Assembly: GCA_031216915.1 (NCBI GenBank)
Contig: CM062289.1
Span: forward strand, 446,300,910-446,364,909
Direction of reading: 5' to 3'
DNA: 64,000 bases
Origin: Pictodentalium vernedei
Taxonomy: Eukaryota; Mollusca; Scaphopoda; Dentaliida; Dentaliidae
Shown here: one piece after another, positions 33,851 through 44,017 of the stretch
Position numbering within the stretch: the stretch's first letter is position 1
Layout: each line of letters opens with the position of its first letter
Made by a program: the position numbers and the translations under genes
The notes under the pieces: generated by a model
What the model saw: the letters and a program-made list of their open reading frames with translations, nothing else
Database searches by the model: none
What the model was told of the DNA's origin: nothing

Positions 33851-33938
33851 AGCTAAGTCTGGGTCATTAGTACAGTATAAAAATGTTAAAAAATTTATAG
33901 TAATTTATATATTTTTTATACTTACCAATGACCCAGAC
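33851..33938. repeat. DIRS-b internal complementary region (88 bp)
   Basis: Reverse complement of the left end followed by that of the right end. One mismatch to the terminal repeat is visible (GTCATTAGTAC against GTCATTGGTAC). Confidence 0.9.
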
Positions 33939-34013
33939 GGGGATGGCCCTCCCTGGAGTTGGGAACTCTTGCCTCCCCGCTGAGTACATAGCGCTGACCA
34001 GGCACTGCCAGTA

Positions 34014-34202
34014 AGAATGATAGTTGGCGCCAATTTCGGGACGTCTGCGTCACTGCGCATGCGCAGTAGAGGCGTAGTATGGAGGTCCTTTAGGACATGA
34101 TTTCTTTTTGTTTTGGATGCAAATTTTGGGGATTGGGGGGCAAAATTTGTGTTTGGCCCTGGTTTTGTTAGAGTTAGCACCAGCTAAGTCTGGGTCATTG
34201 GT
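34014..34202. repeat. DIRS-b right inverted terminal repeat (189 bp)
   Basis: Mirror of 27142-27331. Confidence 0.92.
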
Positions 34203-34539
34203 AAGTATAAAAAATATATAAATTACTATAAATTTTTTAACTTTCCAAACCGAGAGGCTGATTTGAACCAAATTTTATGTGAGGGCTTATTGGGTCATGA
34301 GTACTTGATTTATGCAAAAAAAAAATTTCCCGCAGCCCCGTGGGAACCGCAGGAGCTAAAAATAGAAAAAATTTAAAACGCCCATATCTCCAAAACTGCA
34401 CGGCATTGAGAATTTTTATTTGGTGTGCAGCTTCCTTAGGACCAACAGAAAGGATTGGTAAAAAAAAATTGCCATCGGTTTTATCATAGGGTACAGTTTC
34501 GGGACTTTGAAAAAGTGCCGAGTCAGCACTTTTTAACAC

Positions 34540-37470
34540 TGTAGGCAATGGGAAAAACATTAAAAAATCTTCTTCTCCAGATCCAGCAGGCAGAATCTTT
34601 TGATATTTGGTATGCAACATTGTGGGGTGGATCTGATTCAAGTTTGTTCAAATCGGCCCCCTGGGTTCATATTTGGGCTCAGTATAGGAGCCCGATTTCG
34701 AACTTAGTGCATTTCTGGCAAATTTCTTAAAAAATCTTCTTCTCCAGATCCAGCAGGCAGAATCTTTTGATATTTGGTATGCAACATTGTGGGGTGGATC
34801 TGATTCAAGTTTGTTCAAATTGGCCCCCTGGGTTTATATTTGGGCTCAGTATAGGAGCCCAAATTTGAACTTACTGCATTTCAGGCAAATTTCTTTGAAA
34901 ATCTTCTTCTCCAGATCCAGCAGGCAGAATCTTTTGATATTTGGCATGCAACATTGTAGGGTGGATCTGATTCAAGTTTGTTCAAATCGGCTCCCTAGAT
35001 TCATATTTGGGCTCACTATAGGAGCTCGAATTCGAACTTAGTGCATTTCAGGCAAATTTCTTAAAAAATCTTCTTCTCCAGATCCAGCAGGCAGAATCTT
35101 TTGATATTTGGTATGCAACGTTGCGGGGTAGATCTGATTCAAGTTTGTTCAAATCGGCCCCCTGTATTCATATTTGGGCTTACTATAGAAGCCCGAATTC
35201 GAACTTAGTGCATTTCAGGCAAATTTCTTCAAAAATCTTCTTCTCCAGATCCAGCAGGCAGAATCTTTTGATATTTGGTATGCAACATTGTAGGGTGGAT
35301 CTGATTCAAGTTTGTTCAAATCGGCCCCCTGGGTTCATATTTGGGCTCAGTATAGGAGCCCGATTTTGAACTTAGTGCATTTCTGGCAAATTTCTTAAAA
35401 AATCTTCTTCTCCAGATCCAGCAGGCAGAATCTTTTGATATTTGGTATGCAACATTGTGGGGTGGATCTGATTCAAGTTTGTTCAAATCGGCCCCCTGGG
35501 TTTATATTTGGGCTCAGTATAGGAGCCCAAATTTGAACTTACTGCATTTCAGGCAAATTTCTTTGAAAATCTTCTTCTCCAGATCCAGCAGGCAGAATCT
35601 TTTGATATTTGGCATGCAACATTGTAGGGTGGATCTGATTCAAGTTTGTTCAAATCGGCTCCCTAGATTCATATTTGGGCTCACTATAGGAGCTCGAATT
35701 CGAACTTAGTGCATTTCAGGCAAATTTCTTCAAAAATCTTCTTCTCCAGATCCAGCAGGCAGAATCTTTTGATATTTGGTATGCAACGTTGCGGGGTAGA
35801 TCTGATTCAAGTTTGTTCAAATCGGCCCCCTGGATTCATATTTGGGCTCACTATAGAAGCTCAAATTCGAACTTAGTGCATTTCAGGCAAATTTATTAAA
35901 AAATCTTCTTCTCCAGATCCAGCAGGCAGAATCTTTTGATATTTGGTATGCAACGTTGCGGGGTAGATCTGATTCAAGTTTGTTCAAATCGGCCCCCTGG
36001 ATTCATATTTGGGCTTACTATAGAAGCCCGAATTCGAACTTAGTGCATTTCAGGCAAATTTCTTAAAAAATCTTCTTCTCCAGATCCAGCAGGCAGAATC
36101 TTTTCATATTTGGTAAGCAACATTGTGGGGTGGATCTGATTCAAGTTTGTTCAAATCGGATCCCTGGGTTAATATTTGGGCTCAGTATAGGAGCCCGATT
36201 TCGAATTTAGTGCATTTCAGGCAAATTTCTTAAAAATCTTCTTCTCCAGATCCAGTAGGCAGAAACTTTTGATATTTGGTATGCAACATTGTAGGGTGGA
36301 TCTGATTCAAGTTTGTTCAAATCGGCCCCCTGGGTTCATATTTGGGCTCAGTATAGGAGCCCGATTTCGAACTTAGTGCATTTAGGCAAATTTATTAAAA
36401 AATCTTCTTCTCCAGATCCAGCAGGCAGAATCTTTTGATATTTGGTATGCAACATTGTGGGGTGGATCTGATTCAATTTTGTTCAAATCGGCTTCCTAGA
36501 TTCATATTTGGGCTCACTGTAGAAGCTCGAATTTGAACTTAGTGCATTTCATGCAAATTTCTTCAAAAATCTTCTTCTCCAGATCCAGCAGGCAGAATCT
36601 TTTCATATTTGGTAAGCAACAGTGTGGAGTGGATCTGATTCAAATTTGTTCAAATCGGCCCCCTGGGTTTATATTTGGGCTCAGTATAGGAGCCCGAATT
36701 TGAACTTAGTGCATTTCAAGCAAATTTATTAAAAAATCTTCTCCAGATCCAGCAGGCAGAATCTTTTGATATTTGGTAGGCAACATTGCGGGGTGGATCT
36801 GATTCAAGTTTGTTCAAATCGGCCCCCTGGATTCATATTTGGGCTCACTATAGAAGCTCGAATTCAAACTTAGTGCATTTCGGGCAAATTTCTTCAAAAA
36901 TCTTCTTCTCCAGATCAAGCAGGCAGAATCTTTTGATATTTGGTATGCAACATTGCGGGGTGGATCTGATTCAAGTTTGTTCAAATCGGCCCCCTGGATT
37001 CATATTTGGGCTTAATATAGAAGCCCGAATTTGCACTTAGTGCATTTCGGGCAAATTTATTAAAAAATCTTCTTCTCCAGATCCAGCAGGCAGAATCTTT
37101 TGATATTTGGTATGCAACATTGTGGGGTGGATCTGATTCAATTTTGTTCAAATCGGCTCCCTAGTTTCATATTTGGGCTCACTATAGAAGCTCGAATTCG
37201 AACTTAGTGCATTTCAGGCAAATTTCTTAAAAAATCTTCTTCTCCAGATCCAGCTTCAGAATCTTTTCATATTTGGTAAGCAACATTGTGGGGTGGATCT
37301 GATTCAAGTTTGTTCAAATCGGTCCCCTGGGTTTATATTTGGGCTCCGTATAGGAGCCCAAATTTTAACTTAGTGCATTTCAGGCATATTTCTTAAAAAA
37401 TCTTCTTCTCCAGATCCAGCAGGCAGAATCTTTTGATATTTGGTATGCAACATTGTGGGGTGGATCTGAT
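34540..37470. repeat. Tandem array of a 167 bp unit, 18 consecutive landmarks
   Basis: The landmark AGATCCAGC (with rare variants) occurs at 34579, 34746, 34913, 35080, 35247, 35414, 35581, 35748, 35915, 36082, 36248, 36414, 36581, 36745, 36912, 37079, 37246 and 37412. Intervals are 167 bp except five of 164-166. Each unit also has TGGATCTGATTCAAGTTTGT and TTTGGGCTCA(C/G)TATAG. Short open frames in it are by-products. It is the same repeat type as in L1 (23.6-24.9 kb) but much less diverged. Confidence 0.95.
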
Positions 37471-37479
37471 TGTGATTCA

Positions 37480-38196
37480 TGAACGTATTTATTTGTAAAG
37501 TTGATAGAATCTTAGACAAAATTTGCAAAAAAGATCTACTATAGAAGGGGTGGTATCCAGGGTGAACCGTTTACCCAAATCTAGCAGTACTAATGCATTA
37601 TTCACACAAATCTCCGTTCCAATTTTATGACCCCTCATTGGAACACACGCATTCAGCTCATTCCAACAAAGGTCATATGCCATGTTTTCGAGACAAAAGA
37701 ATAAAAATTTTAGTTATTCATGAAATTTTTAGGCAACTGTTGTCTGTTATTCACATTGCTTCATGAAATTTCAGTACTTTTAGAAGTTACCTCAGTAATC
37801 AAGGGTTAATTCCCCTTAATTAAAAAACAACCACTTTGCATATCTTACCTTTTTACCAGCATAACTGCCAAAACTTTTCGGCATTCTTCGCAAAAATCGC
37901 TATTCAAATTTTAATTTTTGTCTCTTAAACATACATGTACTTATCGCTTGTAAATACCCCATTGGAATGAGCTTTTTGAGCTCATTCCAATGAGAGGTCG
38001 CACACCATGCTTTTTGAGTCAAAAAAGCAATTTTTTAGTTATTCCAGAATTTCGTACGTAAAACACAGCTTTATGACTTCACATTAAAATGAGCTCTCTA
38101 AGCTTGTTCCAATCAACATTCACGCACTATGTCTTTCACACAAAAAATCAAATTTTCCATTTATTCAGGAATTTTGTTTGCAAGAACACTCTTAAC

Positions 38197-38227
<31 letters not shown>

Positions 38228-38530
38228 ACAAACACAGACACACACATCTAAAAGTTTGTCAGCAAAAAAACAGTTACTTCAATTTTTAAATGCATTATAG
38301 GAACAACTTGCCCAATCAAATTTAAATACTTTTGCATCATTCAGTATCTAGAACAAACCATTTACCATATCTTTACGCAAAATTCTCCAGCATCATTCAC
38401 AAAAAAACACCATTATTTATATATTCACATTTCTGTCTCAAAAATATACCTGATCTTCCCATACCCCTATTGGAATAAGCTGTTTGAGCTTGTTCCAATG
38501 ATGATAAAAAAAACTAATATTTTGGAAAAT
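37480..38530. repeat. Series of degraded family B-like hairpins
   Basis: Three hairpin remnants lie near 37620-37680, 37960-38020 and 38455-38505. Each pairs a GGAA(C/T)...AGCT arm with AGCTCATTCCAA or a variant and is flanked by TTTTGAG(T/A)C-A-rich and ATTTTTAGTTATTC blocks. TTAA terminal repeats are mostly lost. Confidence 0.6.
38196..38246. repeat. C run and (AC)n microsatellite
   Basis: 18 C followed by an AC dinucleotide tract with A and G interruptions. Confidence 0.95.
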
Positions 38531-38991
38531 TTGTGAAAATTTTTGTTTTCTTGCATGCAAATATATACATGTAGCACATGGAAGATATCCACAGTTGGGG
38601 AGAGATGTCCAAGGCTATCTCTTCACATTCCTTGTTTGTGCTTCATGCTAAACCAGTTTGTCTGCAGAGATAAATTTGCTTTATTAAAAATCATTGGAGA
38701 TTGGCCACACACCAATGATTTTAAATAAAACTAATTTTAGGTAACAAATGTTGAACTTCAAACAAAATCTATCACTCAACCAGTTAATGTTGATGAGGCA
38801 TGACATGGTGAAGGTGACCTAAAATACTTCTTAGAGTCACTTTGTCAGGTGAGCGATTAAGGCCACGTGGAGCCTCTTGTTATTTGTGGTATTAATATCC
38901 AATAAAGTTTCTGTGTAGCTTTCAGCGAAAAGCTTTGGGAACTATTTTGTTATTTCATCACAGAAAGCAGTTCATTATCCACTGATGACTT

Positions 38992-39240
38992 TTAACCCTT
39001 TACCCAACGCAGACGATATCAAAATTTATTATTTTAAATATCATTTTTTAAAATTTTTCAAAAAATTTCAACAAAACCATATCATGTGACCCCTCGTTGG
39101 AACGAGCTCAATGAGCTCGTTCCAACGTGTGGTCACATGATATGGTTTTGTTGAAATTTTTTGAAAACTCATATTTTTTCAACTGCTAAATTTGCATATT
39201 ACGCGGGCGGATGCGGCCGGTTCATTGGGTAAAGGGTTAA
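38992..39240. mobile_element. Family A TTAA MITE, copy A2 (249 bp)
   Basis: TTAACCCTTTACCCAACG at the left and TTGGGTAAAGGGTTAA at the right. Central palindrome with arms of about 45 bp (AACAAAACCATATCATGTGA and GTTGGAACGAGCTC on the left, mirrored on the right). TTAA at both ends and a CCC start suggest a piggyBac-type origin (inference). Confidence 0.88.
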
Positions 39241-39264
39241 ACTGAACTGTTTGTCACTTTTGAA

Positions 39265-39502
39265 GCGGGGGGATGTGGCCGATTCGTTGGGTAAAGGGTT
39301 AAGAGTGGTTACACATTATCCAATAAATCATGTAATTAACAAATTGAGCATTTGAAAATAAATTTGAACAAAACCGTCTGTGACCCCTCATTGAAATGAG
39401 CTCATTTCAATGAGAGGTCACATGATATGATTTTGTTGAAAAAATTTGAAAAATTTGAAGACAAAAAGCATTTTGATATCGTGTGCATTGGGTAAGGATT
39501 TA
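39265..39502. repeat. Family A fragments: one right end and a diverged hairpin copy A3
   Basis: 39265-39302 is a lone right end (GGCCGATTCGTTGGGTAAAG). A3 (about 39303-39502) has the palindrome CATTGAAATGAGCTC / mirrored arm and ends GCATTGGGTAAGGATTTAA. Its variant GAAATGAG is present on both arms. Confidence 0.65.
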
Positions 39503-39528
39503 ATGCTTTCATCTCTTTCTTCTTTTAG

Positions 39529-39693
39529 CTGAATTGGAAGGCTTATCACTTACCAGACTTCAACAAGAAAAATTTATACTGGATAACAACATGGGATCTG
39601 CTCGAACGGATTACAGAAGTAATTTGATTTTGAGCGATAGAGCAAAAAAGAGACTCAGGGAGAGGAAAGACAAAAAGAAACTTCCTTCAGATG
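39529..39693 (+). CDS. Host gene, exon 3 visible (165 nt), basic region
   Basis: Acceptor TTCTTCTTTTAG, donor GATG|GTACTT. The exon is phase 1 to phase 1 with 54 complete codons: ELEGLSLTRLQQEKFILDNN, then MGSARTDYRSNLILS, then the highly basic DRAKKRLRERKDKKKLPSD. The cluster of Arg/Lys resembles a nuclear localisation signal or a nucleic-acid-binding basic patch, so a nuclear protein is plausible; no known domain is recognised. The donor at 39694 is weaker (GTACTT), and alternatives nearby do not keep the frame with 43698. Confidence 0.8.
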
Positions 39694-40007
39694 GTACTTT
39701 ATTTTGTTACTTTATAATCTGATAAGGAACACAGTGGCTCTGTGGTAGACTGTTGAACATTGTCTATTTGGGGACTAGCTATCAGATGATACATTGCATT
39801 CAGAATATTGTAAGTTGAATGAAACAGTTTGTGTGTGTGCATATCTGCAGGAATTCTTCTGGCCTCTGGGAAAGGGTCCGGGGCCCATGCCATTGGGAAA
39901 AATTTACATCATCGGGGCTCCAAATGGGAATTGGGAATTTGTTTTGGAGGAGAAAAAAGATACAAAGACTAAGAAATTTTACATTCGAATTGAAGAGAAC
40001 ATTAATA

Positions 40008-40437
40008 CAGTGGAGCCCACTTAATGGGATATCTCTTAATTGTATATCCCTGTTAATTGAATATAATTTCCCAACACAAAACCATTTTACCATACCTCCA
40101 GTACAAATTTTACCTGTTAATTGAATATAGGTTATTGAGTAAACTCCTGTTAATTGAATAAAAAATCTTGTAACATGTCGAGAAATTACCCTGACTCTCC
40201 CCAGTTTTTCTTTGTTTATAGACCTATTTCGCCTCAGTACATCCAATACAGGCATTTAATCTATTATATTTTGTTTGACAGAGCTCTTTGAGCTCTGTCA
40301 AACAAAATATAATAGAATAAATGCTAAGTTTATCTCTGGAATACAGGAAAGTGACACAATCCCTGTTAATTGAATACTCCTGTTAATTGAATAATTTTCA
40401 TTGGCAAAGTGGCTATTCAATTAACACAGTTCCACTG
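40008..40437. mobile_element. Pogo/Tigger-like MITE (element G), TA duplication
   Basis: Ends are CAGTGGAGCCCACTTAAT and, inverted, CAGTGGAACTGTGTTAAT, flanked by TA (40006-40007 and 40438-40439). Repeated CCTGTTAATTGAATA words fill the interior. A central palindrome at 40264-40318 pairs TTTTGTTTGACAGAGCTC with its mirror around TTT. The 430 bp carry no ORF. TA target and CAGTGGA ends are typical of Tc1/mariner-superfamily pogo-like elements. Confidence 0.75.
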
Positions 40438-40695
40438 TACCTAAGCAACTGCATGCATACTCCAGGTACATTTTATAACAAACAGTCACATGAAATCATG
40501 TTCACCCAGTCTGCTGTAGTTTCTATCAAACTGTTCTTATATAGAAGAACTTGTCATTTTGTGTCTCTGAATTAAGAGACTTTGTTAGACAAGCAATTTA
40601 AATTTAATGTACAGTTGGTGTCCTGAGCTGAGTAGTGGCCATAAGTTGATTTTCTGAGGCATTGTGACGACCCAGTTCAGGACACCAGTTGTACA

Positions 40696-40946
40696 TTAAC
40701 CCTTTACCTAACATGAAAAGCAGACGACACTTGCAAAAAAAATTCTTGAATAACTAATTTTTTTCATTTTTTGTCTCAAAAACATATGTTATGACCCCTC
40801 ATTGGAACGAGCTCGACGAGCTCGTTCCAATGAGGGGCCATAACCTATGTTTTTGAGACAAAAAATGAAAAAATAATTAAAATTAATTGGCGATTTTTAA
40901 GAATAGCGCTGGCCGGTTTTGGCTGTTACGTTGGTTAAAGGGTTAA
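40696..40946. mobile_element. Family B TTAA MITE, copy B1 (251 bp)
   Basis: TTAACCCTTTACCTAACATG at the left and TTGGTTAAAGGGTTAA at the right. Central palindrome: TTTTGTCTCAAAAACATA and CATTGGAACGAGCTC on the left arm, mirrored on the right. The D copy 1 site (GTGCATTACATTT, about 4378) shows the locus without it. Confidence 0.88.
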
Positions 40947-41282
40947 ATATTTGTTTGAGTGGGAACTGAGATTGGGAAATCTGGGATTAAGAATTGGGAA
41001 AAATCTTGGGAAAGGGTACCATAAACTGCCCCTGCAGATACCTAAAAGAATCCCTGGTGTGTGTTGTATGACATAAATCAAGGCTTTTTCTAGGTATCAA
41101 CAGGGGTAGAATGTGGGCCCCATTTCCAGCGAGGTTTGTCCATGCATTTTCCCAATTTAACACTTAAATTCCCAATTGGTATCCAGTATCAACTTGGTGT
41201 TTAATCCTTGAAGGTCTGGAGAAATTCTGAAAATTATCTGCTTGGGAATCACAAATGTTTCAGTAAAAGCAATTGTTCTAAT

Positions 41283-41475
41283 AGGAACCCCAGAAAGTGA
41301 ATCAGTGCTTGTTTACTGTGGTAAACAAGCTCTGTTTTACTGGTAAAATAGAACTTGGTCACCAATGCCTGGAGTGGAAGGCCTCTAAAATGGATATAAA
41401 CAATTGGCTTGACTTGACTTTATATCCAAGTTGTGTGCTTGATTTGCCTGCAAAGGTAGCCAAGACTTGGTTAGA
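41283..41475 (+). repeat. SINE-like repeat K, 3'-truncated copy
   Basis: AGCAGTGCTTGTTTACTG-like start (here AATCAGTGCTTGTTTACTG), CTCTGTTTTACTGGTAAAAT, CACCAATGCCTGGAG and TTGACTTTATATCCA are shared with K copies at 42862, 53398 and 55715. No tail here. Confidence 0.6.
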
Positions 41476-41477
41476 AA

Positions 41478-42150
41478 TATAGAATATACCCATAGCAGCT
41501 TGGTGTACCAAATATTCACCACGAGTGGTGCAGTGGTGTTAATCACGAGCCTTTGGCGTGTGGTTAACACCATTTCACCACGAGTGGTGAACATTTGGTG
41601 CACCAAGCTACTTTGGGTATATTTTATTTATACCATGATCATCAGATTATTAAGAGTCGCTATTATTTTTTCTCGATTTTACTGAGCAGCAGCTGTAAAT
41701 TCCTGCGAATTTGTTTTTGTTTACATGAGGCCCGATGGGTGGTTCTTCCTCTGTCAGTTTTATCACCGAAACAAAATTGAAAAAGAAAGAGGACCTTTTT
41801 CATTTTAATAACATAACAACATACTATTTCAAGTTAGGATGCCTTATTAACATGAAACGATGCATGTTTGTTAATTTTTGGTGTTTTATGGGGTAAACTC
41901 ATTTAAAAACGTAATAAATAATTGCCACTTTCATTTCACTCTTCGCGAGGCAACGTGCGATAAAATTAGATAAGTTTGCATTCAGGTCGACGTCACCAAA
42001 GGCCAACTTGAATGTAGTTCCATTGTAGGTGTAAATTTTAACTACTGAAATCCCATTGCTGGCGTGTTCACCACGGTTGGTGTGCAACACTAAAATTTAT
42101 GTCATACGCTTGTCATATATAGTAGAATAGGTAATCATGGTATAAATCAC
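41478..42150 (+). mobile_element. Element H, copy 1 (about 670 bp) with terminal hairpin
   Basis: It is paralogous, in opposite orientation, to 56860-57505. The left part folds: GAATATACCCATAGCAGCTT at 41482 pairs with the mirrored sequence ending near 41624, including CACCACGAGTGGTG stems. Shared internal words include GCGAGGCAACGTGC and GACGTCACCAAAGG. Confidence 0.65.
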
Positions 42151-42193
42151 ATCTATAGTACTCTGACCTGAAGGTTTAAAGTGGCTAAATGGT

Positions 42194-42442
42194 TTAACCC
42201 TTTACCCAACGAATTGCCCACATCCGGGCGCATAATATGCAGATTCAGCAGCTGAAAAAATATTATTTTTCACAAATTTTAACAAAACCATATCATGTGA
42301 CCCCTCATTGGAACGAGCTCATCGAGCTCGTTCCAATGAGGGGTCACATGATATGGTTTTGTTAAAATTTTTAAAAAAAAAATTAAAAAACGATATTTAA
42401 ATTAATAAATTTTGATATCGTCTACGTTGGGTAAAGGGTTAA
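42194..42442. mobile_element. Family A TTAA MITE, copy A4 (249 bp, inverted orientation)
   Basis: TTAACCCTTTACCCAACGAA at the left and TACGTTGGGTAAAGGGTTAA at the right. Arms of about 47 bp are perfectly complementary around an ATC loop (CATTGGAACGAGCTC and mirror). Confidence 0.9.
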
Positions 42443-42482
42443 ACTGGGACATTTGCTCTGATAATAACCTCTGAATTGTTGA

Positions 42483-42593
42483 TTAGTCTGCTAACAGTTA
42501 AATGTATGGGGCACTCGTTAGAGCTCATTCCAACGAGGGGTCACATGATATGGTTTTGTTGAAATTTTAGTCTGCTAACAGTTAAATGTATGG
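42483..42593. repeat. Half hairpin of family A between 27 bp direct repeats
   Basis: TTAGTCTGCTAACAGTTAAA and the next 7 bases occur at 42483-42509 and again at 42567-42593. Between them lies only the right arm of a family A palindrome (AACGAGGGGTCACATGATAT and TTTTGTTGAAATTT). Confidence 0.85.
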
Positions 42594-42861
42594 AAATTTA
42601 CAGCAAAAATGAGCATCATTTTTATGATAAAGGAATAATCAGACCATTGTTTGAATTGATAAAACAGAATTCTTTTTGTAGATTATGCCTGCTTGGAAGA
42701 AATGTAACCTTTCTTAACATCCTGAAGCCAATAGGGTTCTCATTTTAGCAATTTATAGTTGTTTTTTTCCCAGTATCTTTGGCCCTATCCTCCTTTGCAA
42801 TATATATATTTTAACTAGTATACAATGAAGTTGAATTACCTCTTAAAGCTCCCTGGGAGCC

Positions 42862-42939
42862 CCAGGAAGGGGAGCAGTGCTTGTTTACTGTGGTAAAGAA
42901 GTTCTACTTTACTGGTAAAATATGCCCTTGAACCAATAT

Positions 42940-42994
<55 letters not shown>

Positions 42995-43470
42995 CTGGGG
43001 TTTGACAGCCAAGATCATCTCGTGTCGGACAGTTTTATGGGTGGTGGAATCCAGAAGACCCAGAGAAAACCACCAAGCAATGGTGAGCAACTCTCAGACT
43101 CTCCAGCGAACGAACTCCACACAAACAGGGATAGCATTTGTTGAAGACAAGTGCACCATCGACGTGCAGAATGCCTTAGTACACAATGTCATCATGCCCC
43201 CACATGAGCAATTGGGATTAAGTGTCTTGCCCAAGGTCACAATGCAGTTGCCGCAGGTGGGATTCTAACTGAGGACCTCTTGGCTTGCAGCCTGCATCTC
43301 TATCTACTAAGCCACTGTGCTCCCCCTTGGACCAATACTTAGACTGGGAGTCCTCTGAAGTGGGCAGCACAGGCATAAATGATTTGGCTAAACCTGACTT
43401 TGTATGTATGTTCCAGTCATAATGTAGCCAAAGATGTTGAAAGGGACATCAATAAATAAATATAAGTCCT
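42862..43470 (+). repeat. SINE-like repeat K split by a reversed SINE
   Basis: The left part (42862-42938) has AGCAGTGCTTGTTTACTG. The right part (43324-43470) has GGGAGTCCTCTGAAGTGGGC and an AATAAATAAATA tail. The sequence CCCTTG(A/G)ACCAATA at 42925-42938 and 43324-43337 is the duplicated target of the inserted SINE. Confidence 0.75.
42939..43323 (-). mobile_element. tRNA-derived SINE (family S), full copy with target duplication
   Basis: On the minus strand it begins with a tRNA-like head (GTGGCTTAGTAGATAGAGAT as A-box region, GGTTAGAATCCCACC-like B box), followed by CATTGTGACCTTGGGCAAG and a body with CCACCCATAAAACTGTCC, and ends in a long TAAA tail, here read as (TTTA)n at 42939-42992. 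A 14 bp duplication (13 of 14 identical) flanks it. Confidence 0.82.
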
Positions 43471-43697
43471 ATTTCCGGCTTTGATGAGATGGGACAAGTG
43501 CCTCAGCATGCAGTCTTTGGGAAACTTGCAAGGTACATTTTATACACAGTGGCTCTTGTTTCTTGACAAGTCACGGCAGTCACTTGTCTGTACTCAACAG
43601 CAAAAAAGAAGAATATAAACTCACAATGAATCAAAAATGTATGAACAAATCTTTAGGCCTTTAAGAGATAATGGATGTTATATTTTGTTTCTTTCAG

Positions 43698-43846
43698 ATT
43701 GTCTTGATGATACTCTTGATAGTGTAGCACCTGTTCCTCCATTCTCAACAACTGAATCATTAACTTCGCAGGGAATAACATCACAGGGGATAACATTCCG
43801 TGATCCAGATACAGGAATACTATACGTTCAGACACAACTGCTTCAA
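43698..43846 (+). CDS. Host gene, exon 4 visible (149 nt)
   Basis: Acceptor TTTGTTTCTTTCAG, donor CAA|GTAAGT (near-perfect). Two bases complete the codon begun in exon 3 (Asp), then 49 codons, ending in phase 0. The protein reads CLDDTLDSVAPVPPFSTTES, a short direct repeat (TSQGI TSQGI) and TFRDPDTGILYVQTQLLQ. It is acidic and Ser/Thr-rich, typical of an activation-type or linker region, with no recognised domain. Confidence 0.8.
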
Positions 43847-43864
43847 GTAAGTCTTTGTTTTATT

Positions 43865-43975
43865 TGTTTGTCTGTGTTTAACAACAATTTCAACAGCCAG
43901 GGTCTTATGGTGTTGGGCAGTTTTATAGGTGGAGGAAGCTGGAGTACTCGGGAGAGAACCACAATGCATCGGCAA
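43865..43975 (-). repeat. SINE family S, 3' fragment
   Basis: On the minus strand it holds GGTTCTCTCCCGAGTACTCC and CCACCTATAAAACTGCCC, the body end of family S SINEs. Its head is missing. Confidence 0.65.
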
Positions 43976-44017
43976 GTATCAAGTAATTTTTGCTTCTAAA
44001 CTAGAATACTTTGTCCT

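Larger units (their letters stand above)
27129..34241 (+). mobile_element. DIRS-type retrotransposon, nearly intact copy DIRS-b (about 7.11 kb)
   Basis: Complete structure: left terminal repeat 27142-27331, gag from 28217, RT/RNase H/methyltransferase-like ORF2, full-length recombinase ORF3, ICR 33851-33938, right terminal repeat 34014-34202. ORF2 and ORF3 are open; only one nonsense codon in gag (28910-28912) is evident. It is the best-preserved copy and very close to DIRS-a, so the family was active recently. Confidence 0.94.
26833..38880. mobile_element. Array-type element L2, interrupted by DIRS-b and by MITE-rich sequence
   Basis: The left end TAGCTCACCTGAGCGAAGCT, with GTCCGTCGTCCGTCGTCGTC, lies at 26833. 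The array continues right of DIRS-b (34242 onward) and a matching right end, CAGGTGAGCGATTAAGGCC followed by CCTCTTGTT, lies at 38846-38880. Between 37480 and 38530 are hairpin repeats. That these parts form one element is inferred from order and orientation. Confidence 0.5.
39849..41055. mobile_element. Dispersed repeat D, copy 2, with two nested MITEs
   Basis: Same ends and order as D copy 1 (3940-4508). It is interrupted by element G (40008-40437) and by B1 (40696-40946). Without them it is about 525 bp. Confidence 0.65.

Noticed and set aside
34548-37040. Several 60-84 codon frames with near-identical peptides
   Set aside because: They are translations of the 167 bp array; 167 is not a multiple of three, so frames change from unit to unit.
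34540-37470. CRISPR-like array
   Set aside because: Units are contiguous 167 bp tandem repeats without unique spacers, in a eukaryotic genome.
42194-42442. Palindromes as transcription terminators or microRNA genes
   Set aside because: They recur as whole TTAA MITEs with inverted ends; small RNA production is possible but nothing in the sequence shows it.
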